From Qipengyuania_B sp965214525 (lineage in GTDB: Bacteria; Pseudomonadota; Alphaproteobacteria; Sphingomonadales; Sphingomonadaceae): a stretch of 64,000 bases of DNA. The stretch spans positions 2,418,001-2,482,000 of the forward strand of contig OZ243959.1 of assembly GCA_965214525.1 (NCBI GenBank), read 5' to 3'. The number at the start of each line of letters is the position of its first letter. The stretch's first letter is position 1. Positions 7,809-17,404 of this stretch are shown in pieces. Below the pieces are notes generated by a model, which saw only the letters and a list, made by a program, of their open reading frames with translations, had not been told where the DNA came from and made no database searches. The position numbers were made by a program, and so were the translations under genes.

Positions 7809-8738
7809 TTACCCGAACAGCATTTTCGCCAGGCGCCGGCGTGTCGCGATGACCCATTCATCCTCAAGGCCTTGGGCTTCGAATATCTGCAACAGCTTGG
7901 ACTTCGCTGCCCCGTCGCGCCATTCGCGGTCGTCGGCGAACATTGCCAGCAACTCGTCGGCTGCTTCATCGCGTTGCCCGGATGCAAACGCCGCTTCGGC
8001 ATAAGCGAACCGGGCGTCCATGTCCGATGAATTGCTGCGAGCCTTGTCGCGCAGGGCGGTAAGCTCGCTCTCGTCGACCTTGTCAGCGGCCAGTTCCAAT
8101 GCGGTATTGGCTTGCTCGATGAGGGGATCGCCGGCGAGCGGGGGCTGTTGGCGCGCATGGGAAAGAGCGGTCCGCGCATCCTCGTCCCGCCCCGCTGAGA
8201 CGAGGGCGCGGACCAGACCGGCATTCGCGGCGGCGTTGTCCGGTGCCATATCGACCACCTGTGCGAAGATACCTGCCGCGCGTTCCGCATCGCCATCGGC
8301 CAAAATCTGTTCCGCCATAGCGACGAACTGGGCAATATCCTGCTGGCCTTCGGCAGCCGCACCTGAAGCGTCACCCTGGACCGGTAATTGCTGCAGTATC
8401 TGATCGATCGTTTGCTTCAGTTGCGATTCGGTACGGGCGCTGGTCAAATCGGCAACCGGTTGCCCCTGGAACATGGCATAGACGGTCGGGATCGACTGGA
8501 CCTGGAATTGTGCCGCGATGAATTGTTCCTTGTCGACATCGACCTTCTTCAACACGACGCCCTTGTCAGCGTATTCGCCCGCGACCTTTTCAAGCAAAGG
8601 TGTCAATGCTTTGCACGGGCCGCACCAATCCGCGAAGAAGTCGAGAATGACGAGTTTCGACATTGATGGTTCGACAACGTCCTGCCGAAACCGGTCCACG
8701 GCTTTCTGTTCGTCGAGATTAAGGCCCAAACTTGCCAA
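7809..8738 (-). CDS. YbbN-like thioredoxin/TPR co-chaperone
   Basis: About 309 residues: a thioredoxin domain (residues 20-125) with an intact W-C-G-P-C active site (Cys39 and Cys42) and cis-Pro in S-I-P-T-V, then an alpha-helical TPR-like region with repeated A-x-x-L/A patterns to the end. In E. coli YbbN/CnoX the first active-site Cys is lost; here both are kept, so true oxidoreductase activity is possible. I chose the TTG at 8738 because it has an AGGGGAA ribosome site 6-12 bases upstream and matches the N-terminus expected for the family. The frame is open further up to 8855. It is followed by the LON-domain gene. Confidence 0.85.
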   Translation of the reverse strand: MASLGLNLDEQKAVDRFRQDVVEPSMSKLVILDFFADWCGPCKALTPLLEKVAGEYADKGVVLKKVDVDKEQFIAAQFQVQSIPTVYAMFQGQPVADLTSARTESQLKQTIDQILQQLPVQGDASGAAAEGQQDIAQFVAMAEQILADGDAERAAGIFAQVVDMAPDNAAANAGLVRALVSAGRDEDARTALSHARQQPPLAGDPLIEQANTALELAADKVDESELTALRDKARSNSSDMDARFAYAEAAFASGQRDEAADELLAMFADDREWRDGAAKSKLLQIFEAQGLEDEWVIATRRRLAKMLFG

Positions 8739-8919
8739 TGCGATTCCCCTGTCGTGTCGTATTCGATAACCGTTGAACCATGTGGGCGTTTCCCGGTGGA
8801 TTGCAAATGCTGCGCTTTGGCCACAGCGTGCAGGGCGAGTTTGTGCTTGCTCCATCGAAGGCGCATTGCTAATTGCGCGCCTCCCACCGGACGCGCTGCC
8901 TCCGGCCGAACGTCAGTGA

Positions 8920-8994
8920 GCGGGCGTAGCTCAGGGGTAGAGCACAACCTTGCCAAGGTTGGGGTCGAGAGTTCGAATCTCTTCGCCCGCTCCA
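8920..8994 (+). tRNA. tRNA-Gly (anticodon GCC)
   Basis: A complete cloverleaf can be drawn. The 7-bp acceptor stem GCGGGCG/CGCCCGC spans 8920-8926 and 8984-8990. The D arm contains GCTCAGGGGTAGAGC. The anticodon stem CAACC/GGTTG encloses a loop with GCC at 8952-8954, and the T arm has GTTCGAATC. The discriminator T at 8991 is followed by an encoded CCA at 8992-8994. It is intergenic between the divergently oriented thioredoxin/TPR gene and a TonB receptor gene. No integrase or duplicated tRNA end is visible nearby. Confidence 0.97.
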
Positions 8995-9074
8995 GATGTT
9001 TTCGTCGATTTTTGACAATCGCCGGGTTTGCGTATTCAGCTTGCGTGCAACATGGATGACGCTAAGGCAGTGTG

Positions 9075-11249
9075 ATGATGTATCATTCCTTGCCTTTTGG
9101 TTCGCACTTGTCACTTGTAATTGTTCTTGCCGGAGCGGGGGTCCAGTCCTCTGGGGTGTCGGCGCAGGATGTTCCCCCTATCGCCGCAGCCGATGACCAG
9201 GGCGAGGACGACTTTCACGATCCTCGTTCCGATGCCGCTGGCGAGATCGTCGTGACGGCGACCGGTCTGCGCCAGCTCGACGTGCTCGCCGGAACCTCCG
9301 TGCTGCAGGGAGTGGAGCTGCAACGCAATCTGGCCGGGCAATTGGGGGAGACGCTGGCGAAATTGCCGGGGGTGTCGGCAACAAGTTTTTCGCCCGGCGC
9401 TTCCCGGCCGGTATTGCGCGGCTTTGCCGGTGAGCGAGTACGCGTTCTGGTCGATGGGTTGGGCGCGATCGACGTTTCCAACACCTCTGCCGATCATGCG
9501 GTATCGATCGATCCGCTGACGGCCGAGCGGATCGAAGTTCTGCGCGGGCCCGCCGTGCTGCTCTACGGAAGCCAGGCGATCGGCGGGGCCGTTAATGTCG
9601 TCGACAAGCGCATCCCGCGCCGGGTTCCGCGTGAAGCGGTGCATATCGACGCGCTGTTGGGGGCCGATACCGCGTTCGATCTGCGCGAGGCCGGCGCGTC
9701 GCTCGATGCGCCATTGGGTGGGGGATTCGTGGCGCATGTCGATGGATCATACCGCACGACCGACGATGTCGCGGTCGCCGGGTTCACGCTGTCGCCGCGA
9801 CTGCGCGCCGAGATCCTCGCCGAGGCCAGTGAGGAAGCGGCGGAAGGCGCAATCGAAGAGGCCAGTGAATTGCGAGAAGCAGCGCAACAGCGCGGCGTGC
9901 TTCCCAACAGTGCAACCGAAACCTTCAGCGCGAATGCCGGCATTGCGCTGTTTCGCGGCAACAGCAATTTTGGCGCTTCGGTCGGTCTCTACGATACGCT
10001 CTATGGCGTCCCCGGCCGACCCGGCACCGGCCATGCCCACGGCGACGAGGAAGGTGCGGAGAAGGCCGAAGAGGAAGGCGAAGAGCGCGTCACCATCGAC
10101 CTGCGCCAATATCGGGCCGATTTCCGCGGCGACATCGATCTGAGCGGCGGGCCATTTGCGCGCATGATCCTGCGCGCCGGGTTCAGCGACTACACCCATA
10201 CCGAATTCGAAGGCGAGGAGGTAGGCACGGTGTTCGACGTTTCCGGTCTGGAGGCGCGAGCGGAGTTCGAACAGCGCGAACGCACCGGATGGCGTGGCTC
10301 CATCGGGACGCAATATTATTTTCGGGACTTCGACGCCTTCGGCGCCGAGGCCTATGTGCCGCGCAATCGTACCGATCAGTTCAGCGTGTTCACGTTGCAG
10401 GAGTTCGGCGACGGACCGGTGCATGTCGAGGTAGCGGGCCGCTACGAGAATACCCAGGTCGAGAGTGGGCCGCTTGGGATCGAGCGTGCCTTCGATGCCG
10501 TGTCAGGCGCGATCGGCCTTGCCTACGAAACAGCCGCGGGCCTGCGCTTTGGCATCAACGGATCGCGTGCCGTCCGCGCACCCAGCGCAGAGGAGTTGTT
10601 CTCGAATGGCCCGCACATTGCCATACAGGCCTTCGAGATCGGCGACCCGCTGCTGGCCAAGGAAACGGCATTGGGCGCGGAAGCCTTCGTGCGCGGTCGC
10701 CTCGCAGGCACGGAATTGTCGGCGGCGATCTACCATTCGTGGTTCGATGATTACATCTTCCTGGCCGAGACGGGCGAGGAAGAAGATGACCTGCCGGTGT
10801 TCCAATATCTGCAAGGGGACGCGCGGTACTTTGGTGCCGAGGCGCAGGCAATAGTTCCCCTGCATACCGGTACGTTCAATCTCGATGCGGATTTGCGTGC
10901 CGACTACGTCCGGGCAGAACTGGACGATGGCACGCCCCTGCCGCGTATCCCCCCGCTGACGCTTTACGGAGCTCTGGAAGCCGGCACGCGTGTGATCACC
11001 GGCCGTGCCGAACTGCAATGGTTTGCAAAGCAGGACCGCGTTGCTCCGTTTGAAACGACGACGGACAGCTTTACCTATGTCAACGCCTCGCTGACCTGGC
11101 GGCCGATCCGCGGCGGCAATACGGTGAGCGTGATCCTGCAGGGCGAAAACCTGTTCGACGTGACCGGTCGTCGCCATGCGAGCTTTACCAAGGAATTTGT
11201 TCCCTTGGCCGGACGCAATTTCAAGGCGAGCGTGCGTGCGAGTTTTTGA
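9075..11249 (+). CDS. TonB-dependent outer-membrane receptor, ZnuD-like
   Basis: About 724 residues. A Sec signal is followed by V-S-A-Q near residue 30, a TonB box (E-I-V-V-T-A-T-G, about 56-63) and a plug domain with L-P-G-V-S, R-P-V-L-R-G-F and E-V-L-R-G-P-A-V-L-L-Y-G. The rest is a beta-barrel ending in an aromatic-terminal strand (K-A-S-V-R-A-S-F). An extracellular-type loop near residues 318-335 has H-x-H followed by a run of Glu and Asp, and more acidic loops occur near residue 570. Metal-ligand-rich loops of this sort are typical of ZnuD zinc receptors, so a Zn or other divalent metal substrate is my inference. GTG at 9072 and ATG at 9078 are alternative starts. Confidence 0.88.
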   Translation: MMYHSLPFGSHLSLVIVLAGAGVQSSGVSAQDVPPIAAADDQGEDDFHDPRSDAAGEIVVTATGLRQLDVLAGTSVLQGVELQRNLAGQLGETLAKLPGVSATSFSPGASRPVLRGFAGERVRVLVDGLGAIDVSNTSADHAVSIDPLTAERIEVLRGPAVLLYGSQAIGGAVNVVDKRIPRRVPREAVHIDALLGADTAFDLREAGASLDAPLGGGFVAHVDGSYRTTDDVAVAGFTLSPRLRAEILAEASEEAAEGAIEEASELREAAQQRGVLPNSATETFSANAGIALFRGNSNFGASVGLYDTLYGVPGRPGTGHAHGDEEGAEKAEEEGEERVTIDLRQYRADFRGDIDLSGGPFARMILRAGFSDYTHTEFEGEEVGTVFDVSGLEARAEFEQRERTGWRGSIGTQYYFRDFDAFGAEAYVPRNRTDQFSVFTLQEFGDGPVHVEVAGRYENTQVESGPLGIERAFDAVSGAIGLAYETAAGLRFGINGSRAVRAPSAEELFSNGPHIAIQAFEIGDPLLAKETALGAEAFVRGRLAGTELSAAIYHSWFDDYIFLAETGEEEDDLPVFQYLQGDARYFGAEAQAIVPLHTGTFNLDADLRADYVRAELDDGTPLPRIPPLTLYGALEAGTRVITGRAELQWFAKQDRVAPFETTTDSFTYVNASLTWRPIRGGNTVSVILQGENLFDVTGRRHASFTKEFVPLAGRNFKASVRASF

Positions 11250-11304
11250 CCTTAACGGGGCGTGAGGGGCGGGGACATCCGCTGACTGGTTCCCTTCGAC
11301 GCTC

Positions 11305-12486
11305 TTAATCCTCCACCGCGAAGGTGATTTCTGCGTGCTGACGCAGCCGTTCGACCAGCGCCTCGCCAAGAAACGCTCCAGGCGTGCCAACCCCGCCTTC
11401 GCCATCGCTGTTAGATAGCGCAATGCCGGTTTCCGCCAGCATCCGGCTGGTCGAGCCGTAGCCCGGATCGTAACGTCCCTTGACACCGTAGCGGATGCTG
11501 CGCCCGTCAGGATAGTTTCCGATCAGCAGGATGTCGTAATAGCCGGTCTCGCGCGCCTCTTTGGTCGGCCCCTCGCCCGGCTTTGGCCCGCTATCGCCGA
11601 ACATGCTCTTCATCGCGCCGGTTATCGCCTTGGCTGCCTGTTGCCCCATTTCGCCGGGGCTCGTCACTACCATCTCGTCGTAGCGGAAGTCCGCGCCGTA
11701 TTCGTGTTCGCGCAGGAAGTTCGTACGATGGACGTTCTTGGTGTTGATCGAGGCCATGATGAACGGGGCGGTCCAGCTTTGCAGCTGCTCATCGAATACC
11801 GGCATCAGCCCGGCAGGCTGTTCCGGCCCCGTAAACCCCGGAGTCAGCGCGAATGGATCGCTTAGCACTTGAAAATCGGACGGGTTTTTTGCCGCCTTCG
11901 CCATAGTCGCCTTGAAGCTGGCCGCTGTTCCTCCGGAGAACGTACCCTTCATTGCGCGTACCCGGGTCTTCACACGCGGGGCGGGCTCGCCGAACCGTTC
12001 TTTCGCCGCTTTCTGCAACATCAGGACACCCAGATCGAAGGGAATTGAATCGAATCCCGAGGAGAAGCAGATACGTGCGCCGCTCGCCTTGGCGGGTTCG
12101 TGGTGCCTGCCGATCTGCCCTGCCGCCCAGGCCGGCTCTCCGTTCAGATCGGCATAATCGGTGCCAGTCGCGACGCAGGCAGCGACCAGATCGTCGCCAT
12201 AGAGTTGGTACGGACCCACCGTGGTGAGGACGACACTGGTCCGCTCGCACATCGCTTTCAGGCTGGCCGGATCGGACGCATCGGCAATTACGAGCGGGGT
12301 ATCGGCCGGTGCTCCGATCTCGTCCCTGACCCGCTCGAGCTTCGCTTGGTCGCGCCCGGCCATGGCCCATCGCACGGCATCGGGCTTGCCGCCATATTCG
12401 CGCACGAAATGCTCGGCGACCAAGCGGCCGGTATAGCCGGTGGCACCGTAAACGATGACGTCGAATTCCTGGGGTTGGTTGGGCAT
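11305..12486 (-). CDS. saccharopine-dehydrogenase-like NAD(P) oxidoreductase
   Basis: 393 residues with an N-terminal Rossmann fold whose dinucleotide loop is Y-G-A-T-G-Y-T-G (residues 13-20), followed by A-M-A-G-R-D and T-V-G-P-Y-Q-L-Y-G. The order and length fit the saccharopine dehydrogenase / trans-acting enoyl reductase family, whose mycobacterial members act in lipid synthesis. True lysine-pathway saccharopine dehydrogenases differ in the C-terminal half, so a lysine role is unlikely. The substrate cannot be told from sequence. It follows dcd on the minus strand with a 45-base gap, so it may be co-transcribed. Confidence 0.8.
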   Translation of the reverse strand: MPNQPQEFDVIVYGATGYTGRLVAEHFVREYGGKPDAVRWAMAGRDQAKLERVRDEIGAPADTPLVIADASDPASLKAMCERTSVVLTTVGPYQLYGDDLVAACVATGTDYADLNGEPAWAAGQIGRHHEPAKASGARICFSSGFDSIPFDLGVLMLQKAAKERFGEPAPRVKTRVRAMKGTFSGGTAASFKATMAKAAKNPSDFQVLSDPFALTPGFTGPEQPAGLMPVFDEQLQSWTAPFIMASINTKNVHRTNFLREHEYGADFRYDEMVVTSPGEMGQQAAKAITGAMKSMFGDSGPKPGEGPTKEARETGYYDILLIGNYPDGRSIRYGVKGRYDPGYGSTSRMLAETGIALSNSDGEGGVGTPGAFLGEALVERLRQHAEITFAVED

Positions 12487-12531
12487 CGCGTATCTCCTTT
12501 GCGCCCCTGATGCGCGGACGCTTGGCCGAAG

Positions 12532-13086
12532 TCAAAGGCGCGGCAATGTGACCCCGCGCTGCCCCATGTATTTACCCGCCCGTTCGGCATAGGTGACTTC
12601 GGGCCTTTCGTTCCCTTGTAGGAACAGGAACTGGCACGCCCCTTCATTCGCGTAGATCTTGGCCGGCAGGGGCGTGGTGTTGGAGAACTCCAAGGTGACA
12701 TGGCCTTCCCAACCTGGCTCCAACGGGGTGACGTTCACGATAATCCCGCAGCGGGCATACGTGGATTTTCCCAGACAGATGACCAGCACATCGTCGGGCA
12801 CACGGAAATACTCGACCGTGCGGGCCAACGCAAAGCTGTTAGGCGGGATGATGCACACATCGGTCTGGCGGTCGACAAAGCTGTTGGCCGCAAAATCCTT
12901 GGGGTCGACCAATGCGTTATCGACGTTCGTGAAAATCTTGAACTCGTCTGCCACCCGTGCATCGTAACCGAAGGACGACAGGCCGTAGGAAATGCAGCCG
13001 TCGCGACGTTGCGCTTCCACGAAAGGCCTGATCATTCCATGGCTCTGCGCCGCCTCACGAATCCAACGGTCGGAGAGTATCGCCAT
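12532..13086 (-). CDS. dcd: dCTP deaminase
   Basis: A 184-residue enzyme of the dUTPase-like trimeric fold that converts dCTP to dUTP, the main route to dTMP in many proteobacteria. Recognisable features are the start M-A-I-L-S-D-R-W-I, S-S-F-G-Y-D-A-R, the catalytic-site segment G-K-S-T-Y-A-R-C-G, then V-T-P-L-E-P-G-W-E-G and the E-F-S-N-T-T strand, and the C-terminal G-K-Y-M-G-Q. The length is that of E. coli Dcd without extension. It lies between putA and the oxidoreductase gene, all on the minus strand. Confidence 0.96.
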   Translation of the reverse strand: MAILSDRWIREAAQSHGMIRPFVEAQRRDGCISYGLSSFGYDARVADEFKIFTNVDNALVDPKDFAANSFVDRQTDVCIIPPNSFALARTVEYFRVPDDVLVICLGKSTYARCGIIVNVTPLEPGWEGHVTLEFSNTTPLPAKIYANEGACQFLFLQGNERPEVTYAERAGKYMGQRGVTLPRL

Positions 13087-13162
13087 GCCCCACCCTTCTC
13101 GAAAAGCGAGGGCGAGGGCAAGGGAACCTTCAAGGGTTATCCGCTAACCTGCACTCCTGCGA

Positions 13163-16100
13163 TCAACTCGCCAAAAGCGTCGCATTTCCGCCCGCTGCGG
13201 TCGTGTCGATCGTGGTCACCCGTTCGGTTGCAAAGCGCGCGACGTAATACCGCCCACCCGCTTTGGGCCCGGTGCCGGACAGTCCTTCCCCGCCGAAAGG
13301 CTGGGATTCCACCACCGCGCCGATCTGGTTCCGGTTGACGTAGAAATTGCCCACGCGAATGCGCGACTGGACATACCGCACGCGCGCCTCGATCCGGCTG
13401 TGAAGAGCCAGGGTCAGGCCATATTGTGTGCTGTTTATGTCGTCGATGACCCGGTCAAGTTCTTGGGCCTTGTAGCGGATGAAGTGCAGGACCGGGCCGA
13501 AATTCTCCCGCTTTAGATCGCGGATCGAATCCATTTCGATAATGGCAGGGGCAACAAAACACCCTTTGGCAAAAGTTGGGTCGAGGTCGCACTGCCAGAT
13601 GGTACGGCCGTTCTGGTGCCGTCGCGCAATATGGCGGTTGAGGGCGGCCTGCGCATCCTGATCGATCACCGGGCCAATGTCTGTCGCCAGTCCGGCTGGG
13701 TCGCCGATCGTCAGCGCTTCGAAAGCTCCGCGAATCATGGTCAGCATCTCGTCCGCGATATCTTCCTGCACGTAGACCACCCGCAAGGCGGAACAGCGCT
13801 GGCCCGCGCTTTGGAAAGCACTGGCGACCACATCGCGCGTCACCTGTTCGGGCAGGGCGGAACTGTCGACGATCATCGCGTTCTGGCCGCCGGTCTCGGC
13901 GATGAAGGTAGCGATCGGCGCATCGCGGGCGGCCAGCGTACGATTGATAAGGCGGGCAGTATCCGTCGAACCGGTGAAGGCGACGCCTGTGACGCGGGGA
14001 TCGGACGTAATCATTTCGCCGACATCGCCCGCGCCCGGAAGCAGTTGGAGCGCATCTGCCGGGATACCGGCCTGGTGGCAAAGACGCACCGCCAGCGCGG
14101 CGATAAGGGGGGTCTGTTCGGCAGGCTTGGCGATCACCGTGTTGCCCGCAGCCAGGGCAGCGGCCGGCGGGCCGATGAAGATCGCCAGCGGAAAGTTCCA
14201 CGGGCTGATCGTCGCGAATACACCGCGGCCCGCCAGGCGCATCGTGTTCGCCTCGCCAGTCGGACCGGGAAGATCGATCGACCCCGTGAACAGCCGCCGC
14301 GCCTCGGCAGCGTAATACCGCAGAAAATCAACCGCCTCGCGCACTTCCAACACACCATCTAACACGGTCTTCCCGGCTTCGCGCGTGCATAACGAAAGAA
14401 ATTCGTCCGTATGGGCCTCGAACGCGTTTGCCGCTTCTTCCAGCAACAACGCACGCTTTCCCCCTCCCAAAGCGTCCCAACCGGGTTGAATAGCCATGGC
14501 GCGGGTGATGGCAGCATGCACCTCTTGAGGCAGAGCATCGCGCCTGGTGCCGACGACCTGCGCCATGTCCTGCGGTTCGGTAATCGGTGCGAGTTCGCCT
14601 GATTGGTGCGCATCGGGAAAAGTCGGCGCAGCATTCCAACGCCGCTCGCGCAGAGCATCGAGCCGGTGCAGAAGCGGCTCGCGCACCAGCGGATCGCTGA
14701 GATCGGTGCCGGCGCTGTTCATCCGGTTGGGGAAGATATCCGCAGGCAGCGGGATGTTCGGATTGCGTTTGATCTGCAGTCGCGCCAATTGCGCCACCGG
14801 GTCGCTCATCAACTCGTGGGCGGGCACATCGGCATCAGCCATTCGGTTCACAAAAGACGAATTCGCCCCGTTCTCCAGCAGACGACGCACCAGATAGGCA
14901 AGCAGATCCTTGTGGTTGCCGACCGGCGCGTAGACGCGCACCGGGGTTCGCCGCTTGCCCTCCATCTGCGCGAGTTCGGCGTAAACCTCTTCGCCCATGC
15001 CATGCAGTCGCTGAAATTCGTAGCTATCGCTGGTTCTACCGGCATCCTGCGCCAACGCCTTGATCGCGCCAATCGTATAGGCGTTATGGGTGGCGAAAGC
15101 CGGGTGGATCGCATCGACCGCCGCCATCAGTTTCGCGCAGCAGACCAGGTAGCTGACATCCGTTGCCAGTTTGCGGGTGAATACGGGGTAATCCTGCAAT
15201 CCGCCAACCTGCGTAAGCTTGATCTCGGTATCCCAATACGCGCCCTTAACCAGGCGCAAGAACAGCTTGCGTTCGTGCCTTCGCGCCACTTCGATAGCCC
15301 ACTCGCAGAGCGGCACAGCGCGCTTCTGATAGGCTTGGATGGCGAACCCGAACCCCTGCCACCCTTGCGGACTGCCATCGTCGAACAGGCTGTCATCCGC
15401 CGCCAATGCCTCGATGATGTCAAGGCTTAGCTCCAGTCGCTCGGCCTCTTCGGCATCGATGGTGAAATGGATGTTCCCATCGCGCGCCTTGCCAGCCAGG
15501 TTGCGCAGTATTGGAACCAGCGCCGCCTTGGCCTGCGCAGCGTGCAGAAAATCGTATTTCGGGTAAAGGGCGGAGAGCTTCACGGACACGCCGGAACGTC
15601 CGCTGATCCCTACGCCTGGCTGGGCCGCCACCCGTTCGATCGCCCTTTCATAAGACAGGCGATAGCGTTCCGCATCGGCATAGGTCATTGCCGCTTCGCC
15701 CAGCATGTCGAACGAATGGGTGAGCCCCCTTGGCCGTTCTGGCGCGCCGCGCTTTAAAGCCTCGTCGATCGTGCGACCATAGACGAACTGCCCCCCAAGG
15801 ATGCGCATGGCTCGCAGCGTTGCCTGGCGGATGACCGGTTCGCCCAACCGGCCTACCGTGCGCTTCAGCGTCGCGCCCATGCCGCGCTGATGCGCTTCGG
15901 GCCGTTCCAGCACTTCGCCAGTAAGCATCAGCGAGAACGTGGCGGCATTGACGAAGGTCGATGAACTTTCGCCAAGATGTTCCCGCCATTCGATTTCGCC
16001 CAGCTTGTCCTTGATAAGCGCATCCGCGGTGCGTCCGTCGGGAACCCTCAACAGCGCCTCAGCCAGGCACATGAGGGCAATGCCCTCCTCAGTATCGAGA

Positions 16101-16342
16101 CCGTATTGCTGGAGGAAGGCGTCGATACCGCTCGCCTTGCGCCGCCGCGCCCCTTCGATCAGATCGCCTGCGATGTCGGCCGCGCGGCCATGCAGGCGGG
16201 CAATGGGCTGCGCTTGTTCCAGACGTTGCTCGACGCATGTGCGCTCGTCCTGCCGATAAGCTTCTCGCAGCGCTTGCCGCGACACGGGACGATTGACCGG
16301 CTGCGACAATATGTCGGCCGGAACTTCGAGGACGCTTGCCAT
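13163..16342 (-). CDS. putA: bifunctional proline dehydrogenase / L-glutamate-5-semialdehyde dehydrogenase
   Basis: A 1059-residue PutA that oxidises proline to glutamate in two steps, passing electrons to FAD/quinone and NAD. The N-terminal arm and PRODH barrel cover about residues 60-480 (S-G-R-S-G-V-S-V-K-L-S-A-L-Y-P, R-L-V-K-G-A-Y-W-D, F-A-T-H-N). The ALDH domain covers about 560-1030, with Glu816 in E-T-G-G-Q-N and the catalytic Cys850 in A-G-Q-R-C-S. It lacks an evident ribbon-helix-helix domain and the long C-terminal tail, so it should be enzymatic only and not a put repressor. It stands alone, 76 bases upstream of dcd. Confidence 0.96.
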   Translation of the reverse strand: MASVLEVPADILSQPVNRPVSRQALREAYRQDERTCVEQRLEQAQPIARLHGRAADIAGDLIEGARRRKASGIDAFLQQYGLDTEEGIALMCLAEALLRVPDGRTADALIKDKLGEIEWREHLGESSSTFVNAATFSLMLTGEVLERPEAHQRGMGATLKRTVGRLGEPVIRQATLRAMRILGGQFVYGRTIDEALKRGAPERPRGLTHSFDMLGEAAMTYADAERYRLSYERAIERVAAQPGVGISGRSGVSVKLSALYPKYDFLHAAQAKAALVPILRNLAGKARDGNIHFTIDAEEAERLELSLDIIEALAADDSLFDDGSPQGWQGFGFAIQAYQKRAVPLCEWAIEVARRHERKLFLRLVKGAYWDTEIKLTQVGGLQDYPVFTRKLATDVSYLVCCAKLMAAVDAIHPAFATHNAYTIGAIKALAQDAGRTSDSYEFQRLHGMGEEVYAELAQMEGKRRTPVRVYAPVGNHKDLLAYLVRRLLENGANSSFVNRMADADVPAHELMSDPVAQLARLQIKRNPNIPLPADIFPNRMNSAGTDLSDPLVREPLLHRLDALRERRWNAAPTFPDAHQSGELAPITEPQDMAQVVGTRRDALPQEVHAAITRAMAIQPGWDALGGGKRALLLEEAANAFEAHTDEFLSLCTREAGKTVLDGVLEVREAVDFLRYYAAEARRLFTGSIDLPGPTGEANTMRLAGRGVFATISPWNFPLAIFIGPPAAALAAGNTVIAKPAEQTPLIAALAVRLCHQAGIPADALQLLPGAGDVGEMITSDPRVTGVAFTGSTDTARLINRTLAARDAPIATFIAETGGQNAMIVDSSALPEQVTRDVVASAFQSAGQRCSALRVVYVQEDIADEMLTMIRGAFEALTIGDPAGLATDIGPVIDQDAQAALNRHIARRHQNGRTIWQCDLDPTFAKGCFVAPAIIEMDSIRDLKRENFGPVLHFIRYKAQELDRVIDDINSTQYGLTLALHSRIEARVRYVQSRIRVGNFYVNRNQIGAVVESQPFGGEGLSGTGPKAGGRYYVARFATERVTTIDTTAAGGNATLLAS

Positions 16343-16394
16343 GCCGCGTGATACGATGTCGTTCGACGCCTTACAAGCGCGGGCGTGCCTGGGC

Positions 16395-17270
16395 TTAGGC
16401 CCCGCCGAGCAGTCTTCCAGCTACGGTTCGCAGCTTTGCCAGCATTTCCGGATCGCGATATTCGGGCCGGGTAACCACAGCGTCTTCAAGCGCGAAATCG
16501 ATAGGCGATTCTTCGCGATAATCGGGCAAGGCACTGATCAGACGCTCGGCCAGACGCTGGGCAAGCACGCCGTTAGCGTGGAGCTGCTGCGCTATCGTAT
16601 CGCCATCGGCGACCGGCGTATTGTCCTTGCCCTCGTACATGCAGGTAACAAGACCGATGAGAGCATAAGGAAGTTCAGCCTCGCGCGCCAGCTTGGCCTC
16701 GGGCATCGCCGTCGTGCCGATGACGTCCGCACCCCATCGACGATACAGCCGATGTTCCGCGCGCGTCGCCGATTGCGGACCGTTAAGAGCGCAATAGGTT
16801 GCCCCCGTGCTGGCTGAGCCTCCCGCCTTGTTCACCGCCACCGCCGCCATCTGCGATAGCCTTGGGCAGACCGGCTCCGCCATCGATACACGGGCGACGA
16901 AGCCGTTGCCGAAGAAACTGATGGCTCGGTCATTTGTCTGATCAAGGAATTGATCGACGATGACGGCATGGCCTGGCGGCAGTTCTGCATTCAAAGAGTC
17001 AACGGCTGAAACGGCGAGGATGTCCGTGCACCCGGCGCGTTTCAACGCATCGATATTAGCCCGTGCATTGATCGCATGCGGCGCGATCGCATGTCCGCGG
17101 CCGTGCCGCGGCAGGAACCGCACCTTCAACCCCCCGATGGTTCCGCACTGAATTGCATCCGACGGGCCGCCCCACGGCGACTGCACGTCGATCCATTGAC
17201 TGTCTTCCAGCGTGTCGAGTTGGTACAAACCCGATCCGCCAATGACGCCGATCGTCCATTCACCGCTCAT
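16395..17270 (-). CDS. mtnP: S-methyl-5'-thioadenosine phosphorylase
   Basis: A 291-residue purine-nucleoside-phosphorylase-family enzyme that cleaves methylthioadenosine with phosphate to adenine and methylthioribose-1-phosphate (methionine salvage, polyamine by-product removal). It shows the phosphate loop I-G-G-S-G-L-Y near residues 9-15, R-H-G-R-G-H, the base-site N-G-P-Q, the G-T-T-A-M-P-E-A segment and a late D-N-T-P-V. The exact substrate (MTA versus inosine) is assigned by resemblance. It is divergent from ku with 134 bases between starts. Confidence 0.9.
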   Translation of the reverse strand: MSGEWTIGVIGGSGLYQLDTLEDSQWIDVQSPWGGPSDAIQCGTIGGLKVRFLPRHGRGHAIAPHAINARANIDALKRAGCTDILAVSAVDSLNAELPPGHAVIVDQFLDQTNDRAISFFGNGFVARVSMAEPVCPRLSQMAAVAVNKAGGSASTGATYCALNGPQSATRAEHRLYRRWGADVIGTTAMPEAKLAREAELPYALIGLVTCMYEGKDNTPVADGDTIAQQLHANGVLAQRLAERLISALPDYREESPIDFALEDAVVTRPEYRDPEMLAKLRTVAGRLLGGA

Positions 17271-17404
17271 CTATCGTCCCGCCCGGTCATTGCCTGTACC
17301 CCTATCGCGCCAAACTGCCTGATAGGAAGTTAAGCCAGTGTAAGCCATGTGCGAAACAATTCGCCTCGTTGTTCGCTATCAAGAAGCGCAAAGGAGGCGT
17401 TCAG

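Noticed and set aside
8920..8994. tRNA-Gly as an integration site of a genomic island
   Set aside because: No integrase gene, no duplicated tRNA 3' end and no composition change next to it.
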